Assembly (NCBI GenBank): GCA_039023545.1
Contig: JBCHKQ010000001.1
Coordinates: forward strand, 682,001-746,000
DNA length: 64,000 bases
Reading direction: 5' to 3'
Origin: Spirochaetia bacterium 38H-sp
Lineage (GTDB): Bacteria; Spirochaetota; Spirochaetia; Winmispirales; Winmispiraceae
This document shows positions 51,667 through 60,454 of this stretch, piece by piece (position 1 is the first letter of the stretch; each line of letters opens with the position of its first letter). The notes under the pieces are model-generated. The model did not search any database, was not told the DNA's origin, and saw only the letters and a program-made list of their open reading frames with translations. The translations under genes and the position numbers were made by a program.

Positions 51667-52908
51667 TCAAAAGAAACAATAAATCCAGACGGTTCCTATA
51701 AAAGTTGTAAGAATTCCCAAAGGAAGTCCAACCTTTAGATGATCCATAAATCCAATTCCTCCTAGCTCTCTTGCTTTCTCTGCAACAATGACATTAGCAG
51801 CAGAACCCATGAGCACAAGGTTACCTGCAAAAGTGGATACAACAGCAAGAAGAACCCACAATGCATTAGAATCAGGCTGAGATAATAACTGGTCTTTTAC
51901 TAGTATGATAAACGGTACATTTGATACAATATTGGAGCCTGCCAGAAATATTGTTGATATCTTTAACCATGAAAAAAAGTCAGTACTATTACCAACTATT
52001 ATTGGAAAATGTGCAAACAGCCAATCCGGGGCACCGCTTCTATTAAAAGCCTCCACTACAATAAATAGCCCAGCAAAAAAAAGAAGCAAGGACCAGTCCA
52101 TAGCCTCCCATATTTTATGGCTTTCCTTTTTATGGATTAACATAAGGATGACAAGCCCGGCAGGAGCAGTCCAAGCAAGTTCTGCACCAGCAATATATGC
52201 TATGCTCATTACAATAATAATGCCAATAGTTACGATATATCCTTTTTTATTGGAAAACTGTACAGACATCTTATGTCCTCTGAGAATGGAAAAGCCTACA
52301 AGATCCTTTCTAAAAGCAAAAACTAGCAATATATTGTTTATAATAAGAGCTATTGCTGCAATAGGGGCACCAACAAAAAGATATTCTTTATAACTAATAT
52401 TGCTCAGAACACCCACAAGCATATTTTGAGGATTGCCTACAAGAGTGGCAACACTACCGGTATTGGCAGAAGTAGCAAGAGCAAGAAGAAAAGGTAGAGG
52501 CGGGAGATTATGTTTTTTTATTAGCTTTATAACCAGTGGAGTCCCAAGAAGGCATACCGCATCATTTGTTATAAAAGCACTAAGAATACCAGAACCCCAT
52601 ATTATTGCAGATATAAGCCATACTCTGTTAGAAAAGCGGGAAGTAAGAAAAGATTCCAAATTATCAAAAAAACCATCTATAGCAAGAAAAGCCCCTATGC
52701 CCATAACACCAAAGAGAAGCAGTATAGTTTCTCCGTTTACAGCAGCCAGGGCTTCTTTTGTGTTAAGGACCCCAAAACCTACGACAGCAATTGCACCCAA
52801 TAGAACGGCTGCAGGCCTGTCAAGTTTTAACCACGATAATCTTCTAAAAGATATTAAAACATATGTCAGGAAAAAAATTATAATGCCAATCCAGTTAATA
52901 TTTTCCAT
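51667..52908 (-). CDS. ArsB/NhaD-type ion transporter (SLC13-like superfamily)
   Basis: A 413-residue inner-membrane protein starting at the ATG at 52908, behind GGAG spaced ten bases; an ATG at 52926 is the alternative. It has about ten to twelve hydrophobic helices, two reentrant-type stretches 'TNDAVCLLGTPLV' and 'LVGNPQNMLVG', and 'ANTGSVATLVGNP' and 'NLVLMGSAANVIVAEKA' of the ArsB/NhaD family. The substrate could be arsenite, sodium/proton or a dicarboxylate; the family resemblance does not separate these. It stands alone. Confidence 0.8.
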   Translation of the reverse strand: MENINWIGIIIFFLTYVLISFRRLSWLKLDRPAAVLLGAIAVVGFGVLNTKEALAAVNGETILLLFGVMGIGAFLAIDGFFDNLESFLTSRFSNRVWLISAIIWGSGILSAFITNDAVCLLGTPLVIKLIKKHNLPPLPFLLALATSANTGSVATLVGNPQNMLVGVLSNISYKEYLFVGAPIAAIALIINNILLVFAFRKDLVGFSILRGHKMSVQFSNKKGYIVTIGIIIVMSIAYIAGAELAWTAPAGLVILMLIHKKESHKIWEAMDWSLLLFFAGLFIVVEAFNRSGAPDWLFAHFPIIVGNSTDFFSWLKISTIFLAGSNIVSNVPFIILVKDQLLSQPDSNALWVLLAVVSTFAGNLVLMGSAANVIVAEKARELGGIGFMDHLKVGLPLGILTTFIGTVWIYCFF

Positions 52909-53015
52909 AAAAATAATCTCCACCATGTAGTTAGTATCTAGATGTTATTTAAATAAAGGTATATATAGCATATTTGAAAGACCTATGTAATTGTTTATTT
53001 AATTTAGGACTAAAA

Positions 53016-54935
53016 ATGAAAACAGAAAACAATCAAAAAAAGAAAACAAGAGTCTCACATAAAGCACAAAACTGTCTGGGACCTATTGATGACCTTAGGG
53101 CATATCTCAATCCGGATTGGTGGAGATCTCTTTTTGGAAGTCTTTATCTAAAAACCGATGGAGATGTTGTATGTGATGAAAACATAACCAAAAGAGAAGT
53201 GGATGTATTTTCTTCTATTATACCTGAGGATAAACGTAAAAATATTCTGGATATATGTTGTGGACAGGGGCGACATTGTCTTGAATTTTCCAGGAGAGGT
53301 TTTGAAAATGTAAATGGAATTGATCGCTCAAGATATCTTATAAAAAGAGCAAAAGCAAATGCAGAGAAAGAAAATCTACAAGTCTATTTTAGAGAAGGTG
53401 ATGCTAGGAAGTTACCATACAGAGCTGATTCCTTTGATGTTGTAACAATACTCGGTAACAGTTTTGGTTATTTTGAGAGCGAAGAAGAAGATCTTGAAGT
53501 TCTTAGACAAGCATTTAAAGTTCTAAAACCGCAAGGTATATTTATTCTTGACGTTGCAGATGGAGAATATATAGCAAAGAATTATGAACAAAGATCGTGG
53601 GAGTGGATTGATAAAAAAATGTTTGTATGCAGAGAGCGTGTACTTGATTCTGATAAAAGTAGATTGATATGCAGAGAAGTTATAACAAATGTAGAAAAAG
53701 GTGTAATTGCGGATCAGGTCTATTCAGAGAGATTATATACAGCAGAAAAACTCATCGATTTATTAAAGAAAAGTGGATTTTCAAATATAGAATTAATAGA
53801 AAATCTTGATACTTCTTCTGCAAGGAACCAAGATCTAGGCATGATGGCTAGAAGATTGATAATAAGAGCCATATCTAATAAAGAATGGACTCCTGTAAGA
53901 AGGAAACAGAAAAAATCTATTCTTATACCTGTATTATTGGGAGACCCCAGAAAAACAGATATAATAAAGCCTGATCATGTTTTTGATGAAGATGATATAA
54001 AAACCATAGAGGAATTAAAGAAGGCTCTTTCTGATTTTAACGGCAGAGATTTTGTATTTATAGATGACCATGAAAAAATGTTTCAGAATCTGATAAAGAT
54101 GAAACCTAATATAGGCTATGTCTTTAACCTTTGTGATGAGGGTTTTCATAATGATCCTTTTAAAGAATTGCATGTGCCTGCCATGCTGGAGGCTCTTGAT
54201 ATTCCATATACAGGTTCTCCTCCACACACACTTGCTATATGTTATGACAAATCCATAATAAGAGGTATAGCAAGAGATATGGGAATCCCCATAGCAGATG
54301 GGTATGTAATCCCTGCTGGAATAGTAGAAATAGGACTTGATATCTCCTATCCAATAATAATAAAACCCAATTATGGAGATTCCAGTTTTGGAATCTGGTC
54401 AGACAGTGTTGTCAACAATGAGAAAGACTTATTATCGGTTGTCCATAAAATAAGAAAGGAATTTGGTTACGACAAACCGCTTCTTCTTGAGGAATTCTTA
54501 CCTGGAAAAGATCTTACTATCGGGATAATAGGGCAATATGACGGTGAGTATAGGATACTCCCAATAATAGAGGAGGATTATTCTGCTGTTCCAGAGCATT
54601 TACCTAGGGTCTGTGGCTATGAAGCAAAATGGTGTCCTGATTCTCCGTATTGGAAAATAAAAAGTAAGAAGGCAGAATTGCCAAGTGAAATAGAAGAGAT
54701 GATAGTAGAATGGAGTCTTTTATTATCGCGCAGGGTAATGATAAGGGATTATGTGAGGCTAGATTGGAGATTGGACAGCAATGGACTTCCTAGACTACTT
54801 GAAATCAATCCCAATCCAGGATGGTGCTGGGACGGCCATCTCGCAAAAGCTGCTGCAATAGACGGACTCTCATACTCTGATATGCTAAAGGCTATTCTTA
54901 GATCTGCAGAAGCCCGCATAGGAATTTTAAAATAA
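53016..54935 (+). CDS. Fusion of a SAM-dependent methyltransferase with a D-Ala-D-Ala-ligase-like ATP-grasp enzyme
   Basis: A 639-residue cytoplasmic protein starting at the ATG at 53016 (weak GGA six bases before). Residues about 60-285 form a class I methyltransferase with motif I 'ILDICCGQGRHCLEF' (77-91), acidic Asp103 ('GIDRS'), and 'DVVTILGNSFGYF' (141-153). After a basic linker (about 288-302) comes an ATP-grasp unit of the D-alanine-D-alanine ligase type (about 303-639): 'NLCDEGFHNDPFKELHVPAMLEALDIPYTGSPP' (371-403), ATP lysine in 'IIIKPNYGDSSFG' (Lys450), 'LLEEFLPGKDLTIGI' and magnesium residues 'RLDWR...RLLEINPNPG' (Asp583, Glu596, Asn598). The likely products are an amide or peptide bond plus a methyl group on one substrate. 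No pathway partner is adjacent. Confidence 0.82.
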   Translation: MKTENNQKKKTRVSHKAQNCLGPIDDLRAYLNPDWWRSLFGSLYLKTDGDVVCDENITKREVDVFSSIIPEDKRKNILDICCGQGRHCLEFSRRGFENVNGIDRSRYLIKRAKANAEKENLQVYFREGDARKLPYRADSFDVVTILGNSFGYFESEEEDLEVLRQAFKVLKPQGIFILDVADGEYIAKNYEQRSWEWIDKKMFVCRERVLDSDKSRLICREVITNVEKGVIADQVYSERLYTAEKLIDLLKKSGFSNIELIENLDTSSARNQDLGMMARRLIIRAISNKEWTPVRRKQKKSILIPVLLGDPRKTDIIKPDHVFDEDDIKTIEELKKALSDFNGRDFVFIDDHEKMFQNLIKMKPNIGYVFNLCDEGFHNDPFKELHVPAMLEALDIPYTGSPPHTLAICYDKSIIRGIARDMGIPIADGYVIPAGIVEIGLDISYPIIIKPNYGDSSFGIWSDSVVNNEKDLLSVVHKIRKEFGYDKPLLLEEFLPGKDLTIGIIGQYDGEYRILPIIEEDYSAVPEHLPRVCGYEAKWCPDSPYWKIKSKKAELPSEIEEMIVEWSLLLSRRVMIRDYVRLDWRLDSNGLPRLLEINPNPGWCWDGHLAKAAAIDGLSYSDMLKAILRSAEARIGILK

Positions 54936-54941
54936 CTGATA

Positions 54942-54974
54942 TGTCACATAGGAAGTTATCCTTCCTATGTGACA
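54942..54974. terminator. Perfect 14-base hairpin between convergent genes
   Basis: TGTCACATAGGAAG (54942-54955), loop TTATC, CTTCCTATGTGACA (54961-54974). It probably ends transcription from both sides, although the flanking T-runs are poor. Confidence 0.6.
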
Positions 54975-54985
54975 GAATTATATCA

Positions 54986-56638
54986 TTAGTTCTCTATATC
55001 GACGAGGATTTCTTGTGCTTTCTTTACAGCCTCGCTAAAATTCTCTGCAATATGTGATTCATCTATTAAACTTTTTGTAAGACCATATTCGATTATGCTT
55101 TTCCTTACCTTTTGATTTATTCCTGAGAGGATAACGACAATTTTTTCCATCTTTAGGACTTTTAAAGCTTTTTCTAGATTGTGTAAACCTGTCGTATCAA
55201 TAAAAGATACATGTCTCATCCTAATTATAAGTACTCTGCATTTTAACCCTATTTCTTGGATTGTCTCTGAATATTGTCTTGCCGAGGCAAAGAAAAAAGG
55301 TCCACTTATTTCATATACACTTATACCTTGAGGAAGGGAAGAATAGCTCTCAATTATATCGGAGTCGATTATCGGCTCTATTTGCTTTTCGCTTATGTCT
55401 GCCATTCTTTTCATAAATATCAGGGCTGATAGTATTATCCCTGTTTGAATTGCCAATGATAGATCAAACAATATTGTAATAAAAAAGGTGGTAAGGAGAA
55501 TTAGAGAATCATAAGCGGGCCCCTTAAGTATTGAAACGAAGGATTTCCATTCGCTCATATTGTAGGCCACAACCATGAGTATCCCCGCAAGACAGGACAT
55601 AGGTATCAATTTTGCATAATCACCAAATAAAAGCATTATAATAAGAAGGACTATAGAATGTACCATGCCTGATATAGGAGTACGCCCCCCATTCTTTATG
55701 TTTGTTGCTGTTCTTGCTATTGCTCCTGTTGCTGGTATACCGCCCAAAAGTGGTGTTACTATGTTTGCTATTCCTTGAGCAATCAGTTCTGTATTTGATC
55801 TATGTCTGCCGCTTATCATTCCATCTGCAACTACTGCGGAAAGCAAAGATTCTATTGCGCCAAGAAGAGCAATAGTTATTGCTGGACCTATAAAATTGTG
55901 TATTTCTATAAAGTTTATATGTGGGATGGTTAATTGGATGTTTTTAGGAATGGAGCCAAAGAATGTCTCTATAGTTGGCACATTGATTTTGAATAAACTT
56001 ACAAATGGTGTTATTGTAATTATTGCTATAAAAGAGCCGGGGATCTTCTTTATAAGTTTGTTTGATATGGTTACTATTATTATAGTTGTTATTGTTATTA
56101 TCAGAGAATACAAGTTTATTTTATCAAGATTGGCGAGGTAAGTTTTCCATTTGCCGTAAAAATCAGAGGGTACTTGTGATAAAGTAAGTCCCAACGCATC
56201 TCGTATCTGAGTTGAGAATATTATTATTGCTATTGCGCTTGTAAATCCTACTACAAGAGGATAAGGAAAATATTTTAATAGAGAACCTAGTTTAAGGACT
56301 CCAAAGAGAATCAAGAATATGCCTGCAATAATTGTTGATATTATTAAGCCTTCTATTCCATATTTTTGTGCTATGTTTGCTACTATTATTACAAAAGCTC
56401 CTGTAGGCCCTCCTATCTGAACCCTGCTGCCTCCCAAAAGAGATATTATGAAACCCGCTATAATCGCTGTTATTAGTCCTTTTTCTGGAGATAAACCGGA
56501 AGCAACTGCAAAGGCTATAGCAAGAGGTAGGGCAACAATCCCTACTACTATTCCTGCAAATATATCAGTGATGACTTGTCTTTTCTGTATTCCATTTTTT
56601 AACAGAGTAAAAAATTTGGGTTTAAATATTACATCCAT
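54986..56638 (-). CDS. SulP-family anion transporter with STAS domain
   Basis: A 550-residue inner-membrane transporter of the SLC26/SulP family (sulfate, bicarbonate or dicarboxylate). About ten helices in the first 400 residues include the family strings 'GIVVGIVALPLAIAFAVASGLSPEKGLITAIIAGFI', 'GGSRVQIGGPTGAFVIIV', 'QGIANIVTPLLGGIPATGAIARTATNIKNGG'. The C-terminal STAS domain (about 437-545) has 'VYEISGPFFFASARQYSETI' and 'RHVSFIDTTGLHNLEKAL'. The STAS domain docks to the transporter and can be a regulation site. GAGG precedes the ATG. Substrate unknown. Confidence 0.92.
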   Translation of the reverse strand: MDVIFKPKFFTLLKNGIQKRQVITDIFAGIVVGIVALPLAIAFAVASGLSPEKGLITAIIAGFIISLLGGSRVQIGGPTGAFVIIVANIAQKYGIEGLIISTIIAGIFLILFGVLKLGSLLKYFPYPLVVGFTSAIAIIIFSTQIRDALGLTLSQVPSDFYGKWKTYLANLDKINLYSLIITITTIIIVTISNKLIKKIPGSFIAIITITPFVSLFKINVPTIETFFGSIPKNIQLTIPHINFIEIHNFIGPAITIALLGAIESLLSAVVADGMISGRHRSNTELIAQGIANIVTPLLGGIPATGAIARTATNIKNGGRTPISGMVHSIVLLIIMLLFGDYAKLIPMSCLAGILMVVAYNMSEWKSFVSILKGPAYDSLILLTTFFITILFDLSLAIQTGIILSALIFMKRMADISEKQIEPIIDSDIIESYSSLPQGISVYEISGPFFFASARQYSETIQEIGLKCRVLIIRMRHVSFIDTTGLHNLEKALKVLKMEKIVVILSGINQKVRKSIIEYGLTKSLIDESHIAENFSEAVKKAQEILVDIEN

Positions 56639-56788
56639 AATTACCTCTCACATTATAAAATGAAAATATTTAACTTTTTTATAATATGCAATAACTATTT
56701 ACAACAAAATAGCAAATATTTTTTATACTACAGATATGATTTTGATGAGGCATTTTTTTATCTGATTGTTCTGCTGCGTTCTGTTTTT

Positions 56789-58789
56789 TTACCTTCCCAG
56801 AAGACTGTTGGCTGCATCCTTAATGCTCTGACTTGCTTTATCTGCTTTTTCCTTGATGGTATCCGTTGCCTCTTCTGTACTTTGCCTGAGCCTGTCTTCT
56901 AGCACTTTTTTTCTATTATCCAGCTCTTGTTTTACGCTATCCAGCCTCTCTTTATAACCGGGAAAATCCCCGATAATACTGGAAACATAATTTTTTGTAT
57001 CCTCGCCTGCAATATTGATTATGAGTTTATCCAGCTCCTCAGACAGCTTTCTCTTTATATCCTTATTGCTTGTAAGAGATGAAAGAAAAGAGGAATCAGA
57101 AATAATATCCCAGATATCTGATTCTATGGAGAAATCCTGGTACAACCTGTTCTTTTTGTAACTTACATTAAAAACAGGTGCTCTATTACTGTTTTCTATG
57201 GCGTCTATTATTGCAGAAAGTATTCCTCCCTGTTTAGAAGAAAGCTTTTTTGTCGATATGTCCCCTGTGATACGAACCTCTTCTGCATTTCCTTCCATAT
57301 ATAAGTCCGCGTCGATATCAGCAGAAAGAGTCGGTGTATTAGTAGGCATGTTTTTTATGCTAAACTCGGCTGTATAATTGTAACCTATATCATCTATCCT
57401 TATCTCTGCATAAACGCGGGCATCAAAATCTCCGGAAAAAGATAAGTCCAGACTTGCAGGTTTTGCTATAAGGACAGGCTCACTGGAAATGTTTTTTATG
57501 CTAAGCTTAAGTCTGCCTGTATCAAAATCAGCAGAGCCCTGCGCTAGCCTTAGTAGAAAATCCGGCATTCTTGCAGATGGGAAGTCTACGACTCTGCCCT
57601 TATATTTATTCCTGTTTTCTTTTGCTTTTCCAGGTTTTTTCTTTATGCCGGATACAAGGCTCAAAAACCTCTGTCCGTATCTTAGATACTCTGCCGCTTT
57701 ATCGGAAAGCATCCCGTAAAAAACAGGTTCAAAAAAGTCCCTTGCGCCTCCGCCTTCTATATCAAAAGCGGACACAAGAAAATTTTTATCCTTATCCGCA
57801 GCTATTGCAAGTTCTCCGGATAATTGTGTCACAGTATCCGCTTGGGCTTTTATTTCTCTATAAGATTTATCATATGTGTTGTATAAAGATTGCGTTTCTT
57901 TGCCAAGCTCAGATATCGTTTTAAGCTCTGCTGGTATATCCTGTATTTTTATTGTATTTATGTCTTTCTCTAATATCTTGCCGGTTTTATTCTCAATATC
58001 CATTATTTTAGCTTCCAGTTCTCTTGTTTTCTTTTCCGTAAGCTTGGACAGCTTTTCTTTTTCTGTTTTAAGCTCTTCTGCTTTTTTTATGCTTATAAGC
58101 TGTTCTTTTTTGCGTTTTATTATCTTATCCGGATCAAAAGTTATGAAACTCGGCTCCTTCTGTCTGTTTTCTGTGCCAACTGATTCTTGTATATCCAAAG
58201 GAAGCTCTTTCTTTTCTGTATCATGTAAAGCTGTTGACTCTTTTCTTGGAGTGTCAAAAAACAGTTTATCCCAGCCAAGATTCTGTATAACAAGTTTTCC
58301 TCTTAGAGCATTTACCATATCAACATTCAGCCTTACACCATATAACTCAAAGAGGTTTTTACCCATTTTCTCTTTGTCCCCAACAGCAACATGACCTATA
58401 TCAACCGAGCCGGAAAAAAGCCCTATTCTCATGCCTTCCACATCAGCGTCAGCAGAAAAAGCCGCTGATAAAGCTTGCTCTGTAAGCTTCTCTGCATAGA
58501 GATTAAGTAAAAAAATAGAAAACACCAGAGCAAAAGCCAGTAAAATGGAAATAACAACAATAGGCACTAGATTTACAATCCCGCGATTGGACTTTATCTC
58601 CTTTGCAAGCCTGTTAAACCGCCTTATATCATCCTTGTCTAGATCTTGCCGCACTACAAAACCACCCTCACTCTCTACAAAGCACGACCTGAAAAAATCC
58701 CTGTCCTTATCTATCTCAAGAAAGCGTAAAAACTTTTTCTGCAGAACCTCTACTTTCAGAGGCTTTTTAAAACCCTTGATCCTTGTCAC
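56789..58789 (-). CDS. TIGR03545-like envelope protein (AsmA-like)
   Basis: A 666-residue protein starting at GTG behind AGGAG. One membrane helix (about 74-97, 'LVPIVVISILLAFALVFSIFLLNLY') follows a cytoplasmic N-terminus. The large extracytoplasmic part has AsmA-type strands ('GMRIGLFSGSVDIGHVAVGDKEKMGKNLFELYGVRLNVDM', 'GDFDARVYAEIRIDDIGYNYTAEFSI') and long coiled-coil segments (about 228-330 and 605-660). The architecture and the next-door short membrane gene fit the TIGR03545/TIGR03546 pair, from memory. The role is unknown; lipid or outer-membrane homeostasis is plausible by analogy with AsmA proteins. Confidence 0.78.
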   Translation of the reverse strand: MTRIKGFKKPLKVEVLQKKFLRFLEIDKDRDFFRSCFVESEGGFVVRQDLDKDDIRRFNRLAKEIKSNRGIVNLVPIVVISILLAFALVFSIFLLNLYAEKLTEQALSAAFSADADVEGMRIGLFSGSVDIGHVAVGDKEKMGKNLFELYGVRLNVDMVNALRGKLVIQNLGWDKLFFDTPRKESTALHDTEKKELPLDIQESVGTENRQKEPSFITFDPDKIIKRKKEQLISIKKAEELKTEKEKLSKLTEKKTRELEAKIMDIENKTGKILEKDINTIKIQDIPAELKTISELGKETQSLYNTYDKSYREIKAQADTVTQLSGELAIAADKDKNFLVSAFDIEGGGARDFFEPVFYGMLSDKAAEYLRYGQRFLSLVSGIKKKPGKAKENRNKYKGRVVDFPSARMPDFLLRLAQGSADFDTGRLKLSIKNISSEPVLIAKPASLDLSFSGDFDARVYAEIRIDDIGYNYTAEFSIKNMPTNTPTLSADIDADLYMEGNAEEVRITGDISTKKLSSKQGGILSAIIDAIENSNRAPVFNVSYKKNRLYQDFSIESDIWDIISDSSFLSSLTSNKDIKRKLSEELDKLIINIAGEDTKNYVSSIIGDFPGYKERLDSVKQELDNRKKVLEDRLRQSTEEATDTIKEKADKASQSIKDAANSLLGR

Positions 58790-58798
58790 ACACTTCTC

Positions 58799-59329
58799 CT
58801 ACACACCCGCAAAACGCGAAAAAACAGACACAGCTGCTCTGAGCTTTGCAACAACAGGAATCCTGATAAGAGCCTTGTAGAACTTGCTTTCTATTATGGC
58901 AGGCACAACACGCATCCTATAGAACGGAACAAAACCCCTGACTACAAAAAAGACAGGCAAAAACATTGCAATTGACAGAATAAATCCTCCCAAAACCAGA
59001 GTATTATTAAAATTGCTAAGTGGTATGAGCGGAAGATTGTACAAAAACGTCCAAAAATCATAAAGCAAAGGTGCAGTAAGAACAGCAAATCCTATTGCAT
59101 CCACAACAGGCACAATAAGAGCAGCGAGCAGTCTTCCAACAAAAATAAAGAGCACCAGCATCCCGTGGTGCTGTCTGATGAATACAGCAACAACAAGCAG
59201 CAAAACCCACAGCAGATTACCCGTAGGCACAAGTCCCAGCATAAGCCCCCATGCTGCGCCCAGAGCAATCTGTTCTTTTTTTACATTGGTATTAAAAGCC
59301 ACGATAACCCTTGCAATAGCCTTAATCAT
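58799..59329 (-). CDS. TIGR03546-like small membrane protein
   Basis: A 176-residue polytopic protein starting at the ATG at 59329. A longer in-frame start (216 residues) was rejected because its first residues are encoded by a repeat element. Hydrophobic helices ('AAWGLMLGLVPTGNLLWVLLLVVAVFI', 'MLVLFIFVGRLLAALIVPVVDAIGFAVLTAPLLY', 'VLGGFILSIAMFLPVFFVV') make four to five membrane segments. It resembles DUF2062-type proteins; its partner is the adjacent TIGR03545-like gene. A TTG at residue 34 of the longer frame is another possible start. Confidence 0.78.
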   Translation of the reverse strand: MIKAIARVIVAFNTNVKKEQIALGAAWGLMLGLVPTGNLLWVLLLVVAVFIRQHHGMLVLFIFVGRLLAALIVPVVDAIGFAVLTAPLLYDFWTFLYNLPLIPLSNFNNTLVLGGFILSIAMFLPVFFVVRGFVPFYRMRVVPAIIESKFYKALIRIPVVAKLRAAVSVFSRFAGV

Positions 59330-59380
59330 ACCAATAAGTTTAAACCTCAAGGACACAGAAATACAAGCAAAAAACAAAAA

Positions 59381-59448
59381 ACCGAACGGCGTAAAGCGCA
59401 CCAAACAGAAAAAATAAAAGAAAAGGCGCTTTACGCCTGCCTGCGGCA
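59381..59448 (+). repeat. Variable-stem intergenic element, copy 12
   Basis: Reverse orientation: ACCGAACG (59381-59388), perfect 12-base arms GGCGTAAAGCGC (59388-59399) and GCGCTTTACGCC (59426-59437), then TGCCTGCGGCA (59438-59448). Between divergent genes. Confidence 0.74.
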
Positions 59449-59469
59449 TACACTAGAAAAATACATACG

Positions 59470-59498
59470 CTTTACTTTTAATAATAATACTGTATACT
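59470..59498 (+). promoter_or_regulatory. Predicted promoter of the AIM24 gene
   Basis: CTTTAC (59470-59475) and TATACT (59493-59498) are 17 bases apart. The start codon lies 18 bases further on. Confidence 0.45.
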
Positions 59499-59516
59499 GC
59501 CTTTATGGAGGGAAAA

Positions 59517-60245
59517 ATGGCAGATATAATAGATTATGAGATCTTTGGGGATGACATGCAGATTGTTGAGATTACCCTTGATCCGGGAGAAGCTGTAAGA
59601 GCGGAGGCCGGCGCAATGATGTACATGGATGAGGGGATTGTCATGCAGACTAAAATGGACGGAGGAATTTGGGGCGGTTTCAAAAGGATGCTGACGGGAG
59701 AAAGCTTTTTTATCACTAATTTTATCAATGAGAGTAATAAAATAAAAAAAGTAGCTTTTGCTGCTCCATATCCGGGAAAGGTTGTAGCTCTTGACCTTGC
59801 ACAGTTTGGAGGAAGCTTCATCTGTCAAAAGGATTCCTATCTTTGCTCAGCATACGGCGTAGACATAGATGTTGTTTTTACCAAGAGGCTAGGTGCAGGC
59901 TTTTTTGGAGGCGAGGGTTTTATATTGCAGAAACTTTCTGGAGATGGACTTGCTTTTGTCCATGCTGGCGGCACTATCATAAAAAAAGAGCTTGCAAGCG
60001 GAGAAACCCTCAGGGTTGATACCGGATGTGTTGTTGCCATGCAACCTGGTGTTGACTATGATATCAGGTTTGTAAGCGGTTTTAAGAACGCTCTTTTTGG
60101 GGGAGAAGGGCTTTTCCTCACAACACTGACTGGTCCTGGTCTTGTCTATCTGCAGAGCCTTCCAATATCCAGGCTTGCTGACAGAATCGCATCTGCTGCA
60201 ATATCCAGAAAAGGACAGGGGGGAGGAGGATTTCCTCTTGACTGA
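59517..60245 (+). CDS. AIM24 / TIGR00266-family protein
   Basis: A 242-residue beta-rich protein starting at the ATG at 59517 behind GGAGG (59507-59511). It has the repeated glycine-rich loops of the family: '[49 protein letters not shown]', '[24 protein letters not shown]' and '[50 protein letters not shown]'. Members are widespread, cytoplasmic, and their function is not established. It ends '[10 protein letters not shown]', typical of the family. Alone in its transcript. Confidence 0.92.
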   Translation: MADIIDYEIFGDDMQIVEITLDPGEAVRAEAGAMMYMDEGIVMQTKMDGGIWGGFKRMLTGESFFITNFINESNKIKKVAFAAPYPGKVVALDLAQFGGSFICQKDSYLCSAYGVDIDVVFTKRLGAGFFGGEGFILQKLSGDGLAFVHAGGTIIKKELASGETLRVDTGCVVAMQPGVDYDIRFVSGFKNALFGGEGLFLTTLTGPGLVYLQSLPISRLADRIASAAISRKGQGGGGFPLD

Positions 60246-60387
60246 GAGAAGATGTGTTGTTGTGCGTACGAGGGGCGGCCTGTAGTATTTTATTGTTTGG
60301 TAATTGCTTAACCCATATGGGCTGTTGATAAGTTTGAGATTCTGCGTTTTTTGCAGGGAGGAAGCCTTGTTTTCTGCCGTATATATA

Positions 60388-60449
60388 TGCCGCAGGCAGG
60401 AGGGAGCGCGTCTTTTTACTTTATAGGTGCGCTCCCGACGTTCGGTATA
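60388..60449 (+). repeat. Variable-stem intergenic element, copy 13
   Basis: TGCCGCAGGCA (60388-60398), perfect arms GGGAGCGC (60402-60409) and GCGCTCCC (60429-60436), then CGTTCGGTATA (60439-60449). The CGTTCGGTATA end is 6 bases from the stop of the minus-strand barrel gene. The rest of 60246-60387 shows only a short CCCATATGGG palindrome at 60314-60323. Confidence 0.72.
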
Positions 60450-60454
60450 TGATT

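Noticed and set aside
50124..59449. Long N-terminal forms of hisD and of the TIGR03546-like protein
   Set aside because: Their extra residues are encoded by the intergenic elements and have no family counterpart. Starts downstream of the elements fit family lengths better.
6579..60449. Variable-stem elements as integron attC sites
   Set aside because: attC sites have inverted, complementary core ends (RYYYAAC and GTTRRRY). Here the two ends are not complementary to each other, GTTCGGT breaks the R at position 4, and flanking genes are ordinary core genes rather than cassettes.
6579..60449. Variable-stem elements as REP sequences moved by a RAYT transposase
   Set aside because: REPs keep a conserved stem and a GTAG foot. 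These stems are unique to each copy and no transposase gene is in the window.
39755..60449. GTTCGGTAT as the T-arm of tRNA genes
   Set aside because: The motif resembles GTTCGAATC but no acceptor, D or anticodon arms surround any copy.
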